Source: Betaproteobacteria bacterium UBA5216
GTDB lineage: Bacteria; Pseudomonadota; Gammaproteobacteria; Burkholderiales; SG8-41
Direction of reading: 5' to 3'
Assembly (NCBI GenBank): GCA_002412495.1
Contig: DHVE01000114.1
Coordinates: forward strand, 1-64,000
Length of the DNA: 64,000 nt
The notes under the pieces were generated by a model. The model did not search any database, had not been told where the DNA came from, and was given only the letters and a program-made list of their open reading frames with translations. Every line of letters starts with the position of its first letter. Positions within the stretch are counted from its first letter, which is position 1. Below, piece by piece: positions 9,422 to 18,566 of the stretch. Made by a program: the position numbers and the translations under genes.

Positions 9422-10491
9422 CCGACACCATCGATACCCGCCGCATGCTCACCGACGTCGCGACGCGGCTATTTGCCGATCACGTAACGCCCAAAATGCT
9501 CGATGTGGCCAAGCACGAAGGCTGGTCGCTGGCGCTGTGGGACGAACTCGCAAAAGCCGAGTTGCCATGGGTCGGCGTGCCGGAAGCCGCTGGTGGCGCG
9601 GGCGGCACGCTGTCGGATGTTGCTGCCGTGCTGCGCGTCGCCGCGCGTCACGCGGCACCCGTGCCCTTGGCGGAAACTTATCTTGCCGGGTGGTTGCTGG
9701 CGAGCGCAAATCTCGATGTGCCGCGCGCACCGCTGACGATGGCGGCGGCGGACGCAGAAATTTCCGCGGTCAAAAATGGCGCGGCCTGGCGGATTTCCGG
9801 CGTGTTTAAACGCGTGCCGTTCGCGCGCGCCGCCAAACAACTGGTGTTGCTCGCCGAGGGGCAGGTGTTTGCCGTCGATATGGCCACGTGCGGCATCACG
9901 CCCGGGCGCAATCTCGCGAGCGAGGCGCGCGACGATGTGATGCTCGACGGCGTAACGGCGCTCGCCACCGGGCCGACCCTTGTCACGTGCGAGGCGCTGC
10001 ACGCACGCGGCGCGTTGTTGCGCGCGGTGCAGATCGGTGGTGCGCTGGAGCACGCGCTCGATCTCGCGTGCGAACATGCCAAAATTCGCACGCAGTTCGG
10101 GCGCAGACTCGCGCAGTTTCAGGCGATCCAGCAGGAGATTGCGCGCGCTGGCGGCGAAGTGGCCGCGGCAGTGGCGGCGGCACTCTCGGCGACGGGCGTC
10201 GTCGAACGGCTGGCAGATCACCAAGATGTGCAATCGGCGCAACAACTGTTGATGGCCGTTGCCTCCGCAAAAATCCGCGCGCCCGATGCCGCGCGCGAAG
10301 CGGCGGCGATTGCCCATCAGGTGCATGGCGCAATCGGCGTCACCGATGAATACGCGCTGCACCACGTCACGCTGCGAGCGCTGGCCTGGCGCGAGGAGTT
10401 CGGCAACGAGGTGTACTGGTCAATGGCGCTGGGGCGTGCGATGCTGGCAGGTGGCGCCGATGACTACTGGCCGGCGCTCAGCGCGGCGTAA
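9418..10491 (+). CDS. Acyl-CoA dehydrogenase family protein, probable beta partner
   Basis: Second acyl-CoA dehydrogenase-like subunit, 357 residues, translationally coupled to the first (ATGA overlap). It retains the C-terminal helical domain with the flavin-contact helix KIRTQFGRRLAQFQAIQ and the HQVHGAIGVTDE block. Its middle domain is weak: the usual (S/T)EPxxGSD flavin motif is absent. This mirrors known alpha2-beta2 heterotetrameric dehydrogenases such as the mycobacterial ChsE1-ChsE2 type, where each subunit supplies half a site. That architecture is an inference from motif complementarity. The bacterial fatty, steroid-side-chain or aromatic-acid CoA substrate is unknown. Confidence 0.85.
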   Translation: MTDTIDTRRMLTDVATRLFADHVTPKMLDVAKHEGWSLALWDELAKAELPWVGVPEAAGGAGGTLSDVAAVLRVAARHAAPVPLAETYLAGWLLASANLDVPRAPLTMAAADAEISAVKNGAAWRISGVFKRVPFARAAKQLVLLAEGQVFAVDMATCGITPGRNLASEARDDVMLDGVTALATGPTLVTCEALHARGALLRAVQIGGALEHALDLACEHAKIRTQFGRRLAQFQAIQQEIARAGGEVAAAVAAALSATGVVERLADHQDVQSAQQLLMAVASAKIRAPDAAREAAAIAHQVHGAIGVTDEYALHHVTLRALAWREEFGNEVYWSMALGRAMLAGGADDYWPALSAA

Positions 10492-10509
10492 CAGCGCCTC
10501 TGGGGAAAT

Positions 10510-11496
10510 ATGCGCAAAAACAAATACTTATATATTGCATTGTGGTGCGGCATGATCGCCCTTGTGTCCCTGCAAGCACATGCGCAGGCATGGACGCCTA
10601 CCAAGAATGTCGAAATCATCGTGAGTTCCGTGCCGGGTGGTAGCAACGACAAAACCGGGCGCGAAATCGAAAAGGCGCTGATCGACTTGAAGGCGGTGCC
10701 CACCTCCACCTCGGTGGTGGGCAAGCCGGGTGGCGGCGGCAACATCGCCATGGCGTATACCAACCAGCATCCGGGTGACGGGCATTACCTGATGGTGGCG
10801 ACATCCACCATCAACAGCAATCACATCATCGGCGCGAGCAAATTGACCTATAGCGATTTCACGCCGATTGCGATGCTGGTGAATGATTACGTGGTGTTCG
10901 CGGTGAAAACGGATTCGCCGGTGAAAACCGGCAAGGACATCATGGCGCAGTTCAAAACCAAGCCGCAGGGTATCGCGATGGGTTTTGCCGCCGCGTTCGG
11001 CAACACGCGTCATGTGGCGGCGGGGCTGCTGATTAAAGCGGTGGGCGGCAATCCGCGCGATCTGAAAACCGTGGTGTTCAAGGGTTCCGCGGAGGCGATC
11101 TCCGGTTTGCTCGGCGGCCACCTTGAAATGGTCATCATCGGCGCCGGCAATGCGGTGGCGCACGTGCAAAGCGGGCGCATGCGCGTGCTGGCGGTCACCG
11201 CGCCGAAGCGGTTGACGGGCGCGTTGTCGTTCGTGCCGACTTGGCGTGAACTCGGTGCGGATGTGGTGTCGGGCAGTTGGCGTGGCATCATGGGGCCGAA
11301 GGACATGACTGCGGGGCAGGTTGCATACTGGGAAAATGCGATGCAGCGCGTGTCGCAAAACGCCGGGTGGAAAGCCGACATCGAACGCAACTACTGGTCG
11401 GAAGATTTCGCCATCGGCGCGCAACTGAAAAAAGAACTGGAAGCCGACTACGCGGACACCAAAAAGATTCTGGTGGACATCGGGTTGGCAAAATAA
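10510..11496 (+). CDS. Divergent Bug/TctC-family receptor (NYW subgroup), copy 1
   Basis: Secreted solute-binding protein, 328 residues, with a Sec signal ending near LQAHAQ and a GGGGA ribosome site before the ATG. It belongs to the Bug superfamily but departs from the usual motifs. It opens WTPTKNVEIIVSSVPGG, has GKPGGGGNIA where others have NRPGAGG, TVVFKG where others have HVPYKG, and ends with ERNYWSEDF. Three other proteins here share this pattern (11508, 53619 and 55870). It follows the acyl-CoA dehydrogenase pair by 18 bp and is immediately followed by a close paralogue, which points to tandem duplication. Ligand unknown. Confidence 0.87.
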   Translation: MRKNKYLYIALWCGMIALVSLQAHAQAWTPTKNVEIIVSSVPGGSNDKTGREIEKALIDLKAVPTSTSVVGKPGGGGNIAMAYTNQHPGDGHYLMVATSTINSNHIIGASKLTYSDFTPIAMLVNDYVVFAVKTDSPVKTGKDIMAQFKTKPQGIAMGFAAAFGNTRHVAAGLLIKAVGGNPRDLKTVVFKGSAEAISGLLGGHLEMVIIGAGNAVAHVQSGRMRVLAVTAPKRLTGALSFVPTWRELGADVVSGSWRGIMGPKDMTAGQVAYWENAMQRVSQNAGWKADIERNYWSEDFAIGAQLKKELEADYADTKKILVDIGLAK

Positions 11497-11507
11497 TGGA
11501 GCACACC

Positions 11508-12497
11508 ATGAAACACCTCTCTGCAAGCCGCTTACTGTCAGCCATGGCTGTATCGGCAATGTTGTGTGGCAGCGCCGCCGCGCAAGGCTGGACGCCCGCC
11601 AAAAACGTCGAGATCATCGTTACTTCCGCGCCCGGCGGCAGCAACGACAAGACCGGCCGCTCGGTCGAAAAATTGCTGAACGAATTAAAGCTCGTGCCCA
11701 CGTCGGTGACCGTGGTCAACAAGCCGGGCGGCGGCGGCAACATCGCTTATGCGTACGTAAACCAGCATGCGGGTGATGCGCATTACCTGCTGGTGGGCAC
11801 CACCACGCTGCTGAGCAATCACATCGTCGGATCCAGCAAGGTCAACTACCTCGATTTCACGCCGATTGCATCGCTGTTCAACGACTACGTGGTGTTTGCG
11901 GTTAATGCGGGCGCGCCGATAAAAACCGGCAAGGAGTTGATCGAGCGTCTGAAAAAAGATCCCAAATCGGTTGCCACGGGTTTTGCGACGACGCTGGGCA
12001 GTCACAATCACATCGCCGCGGGCCTGCTGATGAAGGCCATCGGCGGCAGCGCGCGTGACCTCAAAGCCGTCGCCTTCAAAGGGTCATCGGAAGCCGTGAC
12101 GGCGCTGCTGGGCAACCACCTTGAACTGGTGACCACGGCCGGCGGCAACGTTGCCGCGCACGTGCAGACCGGCAAGCTACGCGTGGTGGGTGTATCGGCG
12201 GAAAACCGGTTGCCCGGTGCGCTGGCGCACATCCCCACATGGAAGGAACAGGGCATTAATCTCGTGTATGGCGGCTGGCGTTCCATTGTCGGCCCCAAGG
12301 GCCTTACCGCGCCACAGGTCGCGTACTGGGAAGGCGTGCTGCGCAAGGCATCGCAAAGTGCGGAGTGGAAAACCGAACTGGAGCGTAACTACTGGTCAGA
12401 TGATTTCGTGACCAGCGTGCAGTTCCGCAAGGACCTGGAGAAGGATTACGCCGACATGAAGGCGGTGTTGACGGATTTGGGACTGGCGAAGCAGTAG
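11508..12497 (+). CDS. Divergent Bug/TctC-family receptor (NYW subgroup), copy 2
   Basis: Tandem paralogue of the preceding gene: the same WTPAKNVEIIVTSAPGG opening, NKPGGGGNIAYAY, LVPTSVTVV and LERNYWSDDF blocks in the same order, but only moderately identical overall, so an old duplication. The signal peptide ends near GSAAAQ. An in-frame ATG at 11496 overlaps the upstream stop, but the ATG at 11508 is preferred because GGAG lies 6 bases before it and gives a compact signal sequence. 329 residues. The pair sits between the acyl-CoA dehydrogenase subunits and a CocE-type hydrolase. It may be a two-receptor unit for related ligands, or one copy may be drifting. Confidence 0.87.
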   Translation: MKHLSASRLLSAMAVSAMLCGSAAAQGWTPAKNVEIIVTSAPGGSNDKTGRSVEKLLNELKLVPTSVTVVNKPGGGGNIAYAYVNQHAGDAHYLLVGTTTLLSNHIVGSSKVNYLDFTPIASLFNDYVVFAVNAGAPIKTGKELIERLKKDPKSVATGFATTLGSHNHIAAGLLMKAIGGSARDLKAVAFKGSSEAVTALLGNHLELVTTAGGNVAAHVQTGKLRVVGVSAENRLPGALAHIPTWKEQGINLVYGGWRSIVGPKGLTAPQVAYWEGVLRKASQSAEWKTELERNYWSDDFVTSVQFRKDLEKDYADMKAVLTDLGLAKQ

Positions 12498-12577
12498 TCG
12501 AAACGGGCGCAGAATCACAGTGCCTGGCGGCGCCCGACAATTTCTAGAGCGCAGGCAATGACTCCCACAGGACGTTT

Positions 12578-14599
12578 ATGAAGACCCGCACCGATTTCCC
12601 GCACCACTGGACTGAAACCGAAGACTGCTGGATACCCATGCCCGACGGCGTGAATCTGGCGGCCAAGTTGTGGCTGCCGGATATTGCGCCCGCCAAGCGC
12701 GTGCCGTGCATCATTGAGGTGTTGCCGTATCGCAAGCGGGACATCTATGCGCCCCGCGACGCGATGCATCACCGGTATTTCGCGGGCCATGGTTACGCCT
12801 GCATGCGCGTGGATATACGGGGGTCGGGCGATTCCGATGGGTATCAGGGCGTGTTCGCCATGCAGCAGGAGCAGGACGACACGCTGGAAGTGCTGAAGTG
12901 GATTGCCGCGCAGTCGTGGAGCGACGGGCAGGTCGGCATGTTCGGTATTTCGTGGGGCGGTTTTCAGGCGATACAAACCGCCTATCGCCAGCCGAAAGAA
13001 CTCAAGGCCATCGTGCCCTGTTCGTTTGCCCCGGATCGTTACACTTACAGTCAGGTGTTTCGCGGCGGCAGTGTGCTGTTGCGTTCGATACGCTGGTCAA
13101 CGCAGATGTTCGGCTACAAATCGCGGCCGCCCGATCCGCAACTGGTCGGCGATAAATGGCGCGCGTTGTGGCTCACGCGGCTGGAACACAACGTGCCGCA
13201 GATCATCTCGGCATTGCAGCACCAGAACTACAGCGATTACTGGAAAAGCCGCGCCATTGATTTCGAGCGCATTCAGTGCCCGTTTTACGCGGTGAGCGGC
13301 TGGGCGGATTCGTCATACGTCGGCGCGGTAGGCGACGCGCTGAAGCGATTGAATGTGCCGCGCAAGGCGCTGATCGGCGCGTGGGGACATCGCTTTCCGC
13401 ATCTCGCGGCGCCGGGTCCGTCGGTCGGCTTTTTGCAGGAAACGCTGCGCTGGTTCGACCACTGGATGCGCGGCAAGAAGACCGGCATCACGGATGAGCC
13501 GATGTTGACGGCGTGGATGCCGCAAGCAGTGCCGGCGAAAAACTATTACGCCGAATCACCGGGCCGCTGGGTGGCGGAGCCGGTGTGGCCGTCGCCGCGC
13601 ATCAAGCCGCGGCGCTACGCGCTGAACGACGGCGGGCGGCTGGCGGAGCGCGCGGGAAAAACCACGAAGCTCGTCGCGCAGTCGCCACAAACGCTGGGGC
13701 TGGATTGTGGCGAATTGATGCCGTGGTTTCAGCATGGCGCCAGTCCGGAACTGCCGGGTGACCAGCGCGCCGACGACGGCAAATCGTTGTGCTTCGACAG
13801 CGCCGTGCTGACCAAAACCACGGAGATCCTCGGCACGCCGGTAGCCACGCTCACGCTGTCGGTGGACAAGCCCACCGCGTTTATCTGCGTGCGCCTGTGC
13901 GACGTTGCGCCCAGCGGCGCCTCGACGCGCGTGAGTTACGGCGTGTTGAATCTCACGCATATCAACGGGGCAAACAAGCCGGTGAAACTGGTGCCGGGCC
14001 GAAAATACACCGTACGCGTGCCGCTGTCCGATACCGCGTATTCGTTCGTCAAGGGGCACCGGCTGCGCGTGGCGGTTTCAACGACGTACTGGCCGCTGAT
14101 CTGGCCATCACCGGAACCGGTCACGCTTACGCTCTACACCGGCAAGAGCGCACTTGAGCTGCCAGTGCGTCCCCCGCGCAAGGAAGACGCGAACATCAAA
14201 TTCAAACCGGCCGAAGCCGCCGCGCCGTTCAAGCGCACCGCGCTCGCGGCGGGCGGGCGCAATCGTGTGGTGCATACCGACATGGGCAAGAACGAAACCG
14301 TGGTCGAAGTCACTGACGCCAGCGGCCGCGGACGTTACGACGACATCGGCCTGATCGCGGAAGCGCGTTCGACCGAGCGTTATCGCATCGTTGAGCATGA
14401 TCCGCTGTCGTGCGAAGCCGAAGTTACCTGGACCTGGCTGTTCGAACGCGATGGCTGGAACATTCGCACGGAAATGCGCACGAAAGTGGTCTGCGACAAA
14501 CGCGACTTCATTGTCAGCGCGCGGCTCGAAGCGTTTGAAAACGAGCAGCGCGTTTTCGAGCGGGACTTCGCGGAGCGCATACGGCGCAACGGGAATTAG
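12578..14599 (+). CDS. CocE/NonD-family hydrolase (X-Pro dipeptidyl-peptidase fold)
   Basis: Serine hydrolase related to cocaine esterase and X-Pro dipeptidyl peptidases, cleaving esters or amides. An N-terminal alpha/beta-hydrolase domain carries the full triad: S125 (FGISWGG), D244 (SGWADSS) and H271 (AWGHRFPH). A C-terminal jelly-roll domain follows (about residues 370-560), then an extra 100-residue tail after the usual end, making 673 residues against about 550-600 in typical members. No signal peptide is seen, so it is probably cytoplasmic. AGGAC precedes the ATG. It lies between two groups of Bug receptors, which suggests it processes an imported ester or amide (inference). Confidence 0.85.
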   Translation: MKTRTDFPHHWTETEDCWIPMPDGVNLAAKLWLPDIAPAKRVPCIIEVLPYRKRDIYAPRDAMHHRYFAGHGYACMRVDIRGSGDSDGYQGVFAMQQEQDDTLEVLKWIAAQSWSDGQVGMFGISWGGFQAIQTAYRQPKELKAIVPCSFAPDRYTYSQVFRGGSVLLRSIRWSTQMFGYKSRPPDPQLVGDKWRALWLTRLEHNVPQIISALQHQNYSDYWKSRAIDFERIQCPFYAVSGWADSSYVGAVGDALKRLNVPRKALIGAWGHRFPHLAAPGPSVGFLQETLRWFDHWMRGKKTGITDEPMLTAWMPQAVPAKNYYAESPGRWVAEPVWPSPRIKPRRYALNDGGRLAERAGKTTKLVAQSPQTLGLDCGELMPWFQHGASPELPGDQRADDGKSLCFDSAVLTKTTEILGTPVATLTLSVDKPTAFICVRLCDVAPSGASTRVSYGVLNLTHINGANKPVKLVPGRKYTVRVPLSDTAYSFVKGHRLRVAVSTTYWPLIWPSPEPVTLTLYTGKSALELPVRPPRKEDANIKFKPAEAAAPFKRTALAAGGRNRVVHTDMGKNETVVEVTDASGRGRYDDIGLIAEARSTERYRIVEHDPLSCEAEVTWTWLFERDGWNIRTEMRTKVVCDKRDFIVSARLEAFENEQRVFERDFAERIRRNGN

Positions 14600-14609
14600 C
14601 GACAGTAAA

Positions 14610-15617
14610 ATGTCAATAAAAACAATTACTTATGGATTTTCGGCGACCTTGGGTCGTGCGCTCGCGATGGCTATGGCATGCGCGATCGCCACCCATGCCA
14701 CGGCACAAAACTATCCTCGACGAACCGTCACCATCGTGGTGCCGTTCCCGCCGGGCGCGGCCACTGACTCGTTTGCGCGCGCCGCTGGCAAGCGCATGGG
14801 TGAATTGATGGGACAACAATTTGTCATCGACAATCGCGCGGGCGCATCGGGGCGTATCGGCACCGACCAGGTGGCGCGTGCCGTGCCCGATGGTCACACG
14901 CTGTTGTGGGGCAGTTCCGGGCCGCTGGTGATCAGCCCGGTGTGGGGAGAAAAGGGCGACAAGGTGCCGTATGACACGTTGCGTGATTTTGCGCCCGTAA
15001 GTCTGTTTGCAAAAATCCCGTATGTGCTGGTGGTGCATCCGTCGGTGCCGGCGAGAAATCTCCAGCAGTTGATCGCCCTTGTGCGCACGCAGCCGGGCAA
15101 ACATACCTATGCGTCGTCCGGCATTGGCGGCACGTCGCATCTGGCTGCGGAGTTGTTCAAGTCGATGGCGAAACTCGACATTCTGCACGTGCCGTACAAA
15201 GGCACGTCGCTGTTCGCCACCGAATTGATCGCCGGTCAGGTGGACATGGCGTTCGCCGGCCCGACGACAGTATTGCCGCATGTGCAGCCGGGACGCATGC
15301 GAGCGCTCGGCATCACCAGCACCGTGCGTTCCGAATTGTTTGCCAGCGTGCCGACCATGACGGAAGCCGGATTGCCGGGCTACGAATTCACGCAATGGTA
15401 CGCGCTGCTCGCGCCGGCGAAAACGCCGCGCGATATCGTGATGGCCCTGAATGCGACACTGCTCAAATCCATGGAAGATGCCGAGGTCAAAAAGCGCGTC
15501 GGTGTCGAAGGCGGTGCGTTGTCACCGGGCACGCCCGAGCAACTCACCGCATTTTTGCGCGCGGAACTCGACAGCAATGCCAAAATGATACGCGCGGCCG
15601 GATTGAGACGAGAGTAG
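14610..15617 (+). CDS. Bug/TctC-family solute-binding protein
   Basis: Periplasmic receptor, 335 residues, 10 bp downstream of the CocE-type hydrolase and probably on its transcript. The signal peptide has a long hydrophobic run rich in Ala and Met and ends near ATHATAQ. Canonical blocks are present: YPRRTVTIVVPFPPGAATD, VIDNRAGASG, PDGHTLLWG, HVPYKGTS and TMTEAGLPGYE. The ATG at 14610 is the first after the upstream stop. It opens a run of three consecutive Bug genes (14610, 15654, 16683) that differ clearly in sequence, so they are not recent copies and probably bind different acids. Confidence 0.9.
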   Translation: MSIKTITYGFSATLGRALAMAMACAIATHATAQNYPRRTVTIVVPFPPGAATDSFARAAGKRMGELMGQQFVIDNRAGASGRIGTDQVARAVPDGHTLLWGSSGPLVISPVWGEKGDKVPYDTLRDFAPVSLFAKIPYVLVVHPSVPARNLQQLIALVRTQPGKHTYASSGIGGTSHLAAELFKSMAKLDILHVPYKGTSLFATELIAGQVDMAFAGPTTVLPHVQPGRMRALGITSTVRSELFASVPTMTEAGLPGYEFTQWYALLAPAKTPRDIVMALNATLLKSMEDAEVKKRVGVEGGALSPGTPEQLTAFLRAELDSNAKMIRAAGLRRE

Positions 15618-15653
15618 TTCGCGCAAGTAAACGAGGATCGGCGGAACCTTGGT

Positions 15654-16643
15654 GTGCCTTACAAATTGAAACCCCTGGGGTGCAACGGCCTGACGGCCGC
15701 GCTGCTGATGGCGGCGTTGATACCCGTGCCGCACGCGTCGGCACAGGGTTACCCCGTCAAGCCGATACGTCTGGTGCTGCCGGTGGCGCCGGGCGGCGGG
15801 TCTGACATCGTGGTGCGCGCGGTGACACAGCGGCTTAACGCGGCCATCGGCCAGCAGTTTGTGATTGATTACCGCGGCGGCGCCAACGGCAATATCGCGC
15901 ATGATCTGGTGGCGAAGGCGATGCCCGACGGATACACGCTGTTGTGGGTGAATGCGGGTATCGCCACCAACGCCGTGCTCTATCGCAAGCTCAATCACGA
16001 CGCCGTACGTGATTTCACGCCGATCACGCAACTCACCAGCCAGAGTTACGTGTTCGTGGCGCATCCGTCGGTGCCGGTCAAAACCGTGGGGGAGTTCGTG
16101 GCGTTGTCCCATGCACGCAAGGGGGGCCTGGTCTACGCGTCAACGGGGGCGGGATCGCTGCCGCATCTCGGCATGGAACTGCTGAAGCTGGAAGCCAGGG
16201 TGCCGGGCACGCATGTGCCGTACAAGGGCGCGGGCCCCGCGCTGATCGACATGGTCGGCGGGCAGGTGGACGTGATGATGCCCACCATCATCTCGGGAAC
16301 GCCATTCGTCAAAGCCGGAAAATTGCGCGCGCTCGGCGTCAGCAGCGCGAAACGATCTGCATTGTTGCCGGCGGTGCCGGTCATTGCGGAACAAGGCTAT
16401 CGGGGGTTCGAAGTCAGCGGCTGGTATGGCATGCTCGCGCCCGCCGCGACGCCAAAAGAAGCCGTGGTCTTACTCAATGCCGAAATCGTAAAGGTACTGC
16501 GCCTGCCCGAGATTGGTGAACGATTGTTGGCCGATGGCGCCGTGGCGGTCGGTAACGCGCCCGAGGAATTTGGCGCCTACATCAAGGCGGAAATTGCCAA
16601 GTGGCGGCCAGTCATCAAGGCATCGGGCGCCACCGTCGATTAA
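15654..16643 (+). CDS. Bug/TctC-family solute-binding protein
   Basis: Middle member of a three-receptor run; 329 residues starting at GTG 15654, 36 bp after the previous stop. No strong ribosome site is seen, and GTG followed directly by a basic signal peptide (ending HASAQGYP) is the only sensible start. It has VAPGGGSDIVVRAV, VIDYRGGANGNIA, PDGYTLLWV, THVPYKGAGP and VIAEQGYRGFE. The glycine loop PGGGSD and the YKG site are intact. Ligand unknown; the position suggests co-expression with the neighbouring receptors, hydrolase and enoyl-CoA hydratase. Confidence 0.9.
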   Translation: MPYKLKPLGCNGLTAALLMAALIPVPHASAQGYPVKPIRLVLPVAPGGGSDIVVRAVTQRLNAAIGQQFVIDYRGGANGNIAHDLVAKAMPDGYTLLWVNAGIATNAVLYRKLNHDAVRDFTPITQLTSQSYVFVAHPSVPVKTVGEFVALSHARKGGLVYASTGAGSLPHLGMELLKLEARVPGTHVPYKGAGPALIDMVGGQVDVMMPTIISGTPFVKAGKLRALGVSSAKRSALLPAVPVIAEQGYRGFEVSGWYGMLAPAATPKEAVVLLNAEIVKVLRLPEIGERLLADGAVAVGNAPEEFGAYIKAEIAKWRPVIKASGATVD

Positions 16644-16682
16644 ACTTGAGTATCGTGTCAATTCATTAGATTACGCACCCCT

Positions 16683-17642
16683 ATGAAATTCTTACACGCA
16701 CTGATCACACTGATCGCTCTACAGATGGTGCCGGCCCTTGCGTGCGCGCAGGCGTTTCCCGCCGGCGATGTAAGGCTGTTGGTCGGTTACGAACCCGGCG
16801 GCGGAACGGACATTACCGCGCGCGTTTTTGCGGCGCGGCTCCAGGCCAATCTCGGCGTGACGGTGATCGTGGAAAACCGGCCGGGCGCCTTGGGGCAAAT
16901 CGCGGCGCAGTTTGTGTCGCGGCAGCCGCCCAACGGCCGCACACTGTTGTTTGCCACCAGTTCGGCCATCCTCGCGGGGCCGCATTTGCAGCCCGGTTTT
17001 AATCCGCTCAAGGAACTCGCGGCGGTGTCGTTGCTGACGCGGTTTCCCGGCGTGCTGGTGGTGCCCGCGTCGTCGCCACTGAAGACCATAGAGGATGTCA
17101 TCTCGGAGGCGCGCCGCAATCCCGGCAAACTGACCTATGCCACCTCGGGTAACGGATCGATGAACCATCTGGCCGGCGAAATGCTGAACAAGATGGCCGG
17201 CATTGACACGATTCATGTGCCGTACAAAGGATCCGGCCCGGCGCTGACCGCGCTGATGGGCAAACATGTCGATATGTCGTTTGCCGCCATACAAGGGGCG
17301 GTGCCGCGGATTCGTTCCGGTGATTTCAGGGCGCTCGGTGTGGATGGCGCGGAGCGCTCCCCGGTGCTGCCCGAGGTGCGCGCGATCCGCGAAGCGGGGT
17401 TTCCCGATTACGGTATCAGCAACTGGATGGGCGTTTTCGCGCCGCCGCAGACGCCGGGCGAACTTGCCATGCAGATTCGCAACGCGTTCGCGGAGGCCCT
17501 CAAGTCGCAGGAGGTGCGCAAAGTCATTCTGAACGATGGCCAAACCATTGTCGGCGGCACGCCAGAACAACTGCAACAGGAAGTCGCGCGCGAATTCGAC
17601 AAAATAGGCGCGCTGGTACGTAGCCTGAATTTGGCGAAGTAG
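16683..17642 (+). CDS. Bug/TctC-family solute-binding protein
   Basis: Last of three consecutive receptors; 319 residues with a signal peptide ending near ALACAQAFP. It is more divergent than its neighbours at the first strand (LLVGYEPGGGTDITARVF in place of IVPFxPGG) but keeps VENRPGALGQIA, HVPYKGSGPAL and IREAGFPDYG. No convincing ribosome site precedes the ATG; the next in-frame codons are signal-peptide residues, so the start is still likely. It is followed at 55 bp by an enoyl-CoA hydratase-like gene on the same strand, a Bug-plus-CoA-enzyme pairing that recurs in this window. Confidence 0.89.
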   Translation: MKFLHALITLIALQMVPALACAQAFPAGDVRLLVGYEPGGGTDITARVFAARLQANLGVTVIVENRPGALGQIAAQFVSRQPPNGRTLLFATSSAILAGPHLQPGFNPLKELAAVSLLTRFPGVLVVPASSPLKTIEDVISEARRNPGKLTYATSGNGSMNHLAGEMLNKMAGIDTIHVPYKGSGPALTALMGKHVDMSFAAIQGAVPRIRSGDFRALGVDGAERSPVLPEVRAIREAGFPDYGISNWMGVFAPPQTPGELAMQIRNAFAEALKSQEVRKVILNDGQTIVGGTPEQLQQEVAREFDKIGALVRSLNLAK

Positions 17643-17696
17643 GCCCGTGCGCCTCGTTGATTATCATCGCAATTTTAGCAACCGTTGGAGAAAACC

Positions 17697-18449
17697 ATGA
17701 AGTGGGTCAAGTATGAGCGCGATGGCGCGATAGTAACCATCACGATGAACCGGCCGGAGCGGCTTAACGCGTGGGGTGTCGAAACCTCGCGCGATATTGG
17801 CGAAGCGTTTCAGCAATACGATGATGACGACGAGGCGCGGGTGGCGATTCTGTGCGGCGCCGGGCGTTCCTTTTGCGCGGGCGGCGACGCCAAGGACTAC
17901 AAGGCGCGGCAGGCGCCCTGGAGCCATTCGCCACAGGACGAGATGGGTATCTTCGGGCGCGGGCGGCTGCTGAAACCGGTGATCGGCGCGATCCAGGGAC
18001 ATTGCCTCGGCGCGGGTCTGTTGCTGATCGCCATGCGTTGCGATATTCGCATCGCCGCCGACAACGCACAGTTCGGGTTGCCCGAGGCCGCGGTCGGCAT
18101 CGTGAATTGCGAGGTGGGTATTTCCAATCAATCGATCCCGCTGTGCGCCCTGATGGAAATGACCATGACCGCGGATCCGATTGACGCGCATCGCGCTTGC
18201 GCGCTGGGCATGGTTAACAAAGTCGTGCCTGCGAGTGAACTGATGGCGGAATCACGAAAAATGGCCGAGCGCATTGCCAAAAACTCACCCACGGCGATCC
18301 GCCTCAGCAAGCAGATACTGCTCAAGGCTGCGGAGGTTTCCGCGGAAGCCAAGCGGCTGGAGAGCGAATTGTTTCAGATATCGTCGAGTTCCAAGGATGC
18401 CATCGGCGGCTTCAGCGCCGTCGCCGGGAAGCAAAAGCGCGTTTGGTAG
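17697..18449 (+). CDS. Enoyl-CoA hydratase/isomerase family protein
   Basis: Crotonase-fold enzyme acting on an acyl-CoA thioester, 250 residues, cytoplasmic. The oxyanion-hole segments are SFCAGGDAKDY (about 58-68) and IQGHCLGAGLLL (about 99-110). Of the two glutamates used by classical hydratases, E130 (GLPEAAVGI) is present, but the first position, normally in GGGCEL, is replaced (GAGLLL). It may therefore be an isomerase, hydrolase or hydratase of altered mechanism. The ATG at 17697 is chosen over an in-frame TTG at 17685 because GGAG sits 6 bases before it. It ends the forward run that begins with the 2-hydroxyacid dehydrogenase. Confidence 0.88.
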   Translation: MKWVKYERDGAIVTITMNRPERLNAWGVETSRDIGEAFQQYDDDDEARVAILCGAGRSFCAGGDAKDYKARQAPWSHSPQDEMGIFGRGRLLKPVIGAIQGHCLGAGLLLIAMRCDIRIAADNAQFGLPEAAVGIVNCEVGISNQSIPLCALMEMTMTADPIDAHRACALGMVNKVVPASELMAESRKMAERIAKNSPTAIRLSKQILLKAAEVSAEAKRLESELFQISSSSKDAIGGFSAVAGKQKRVW

Positions 18450-18566
18450 CTTGTCCGGGCAGCGTGCCGTGAAAGAAGACTTAATGCTCACTGTTGTAAC
18501 AGGCGTGTTTTGGCGTAACAAACGCTTGCTTGAAGGCCCGACCGGAGCGCCTGCTACGGAGGGCGA

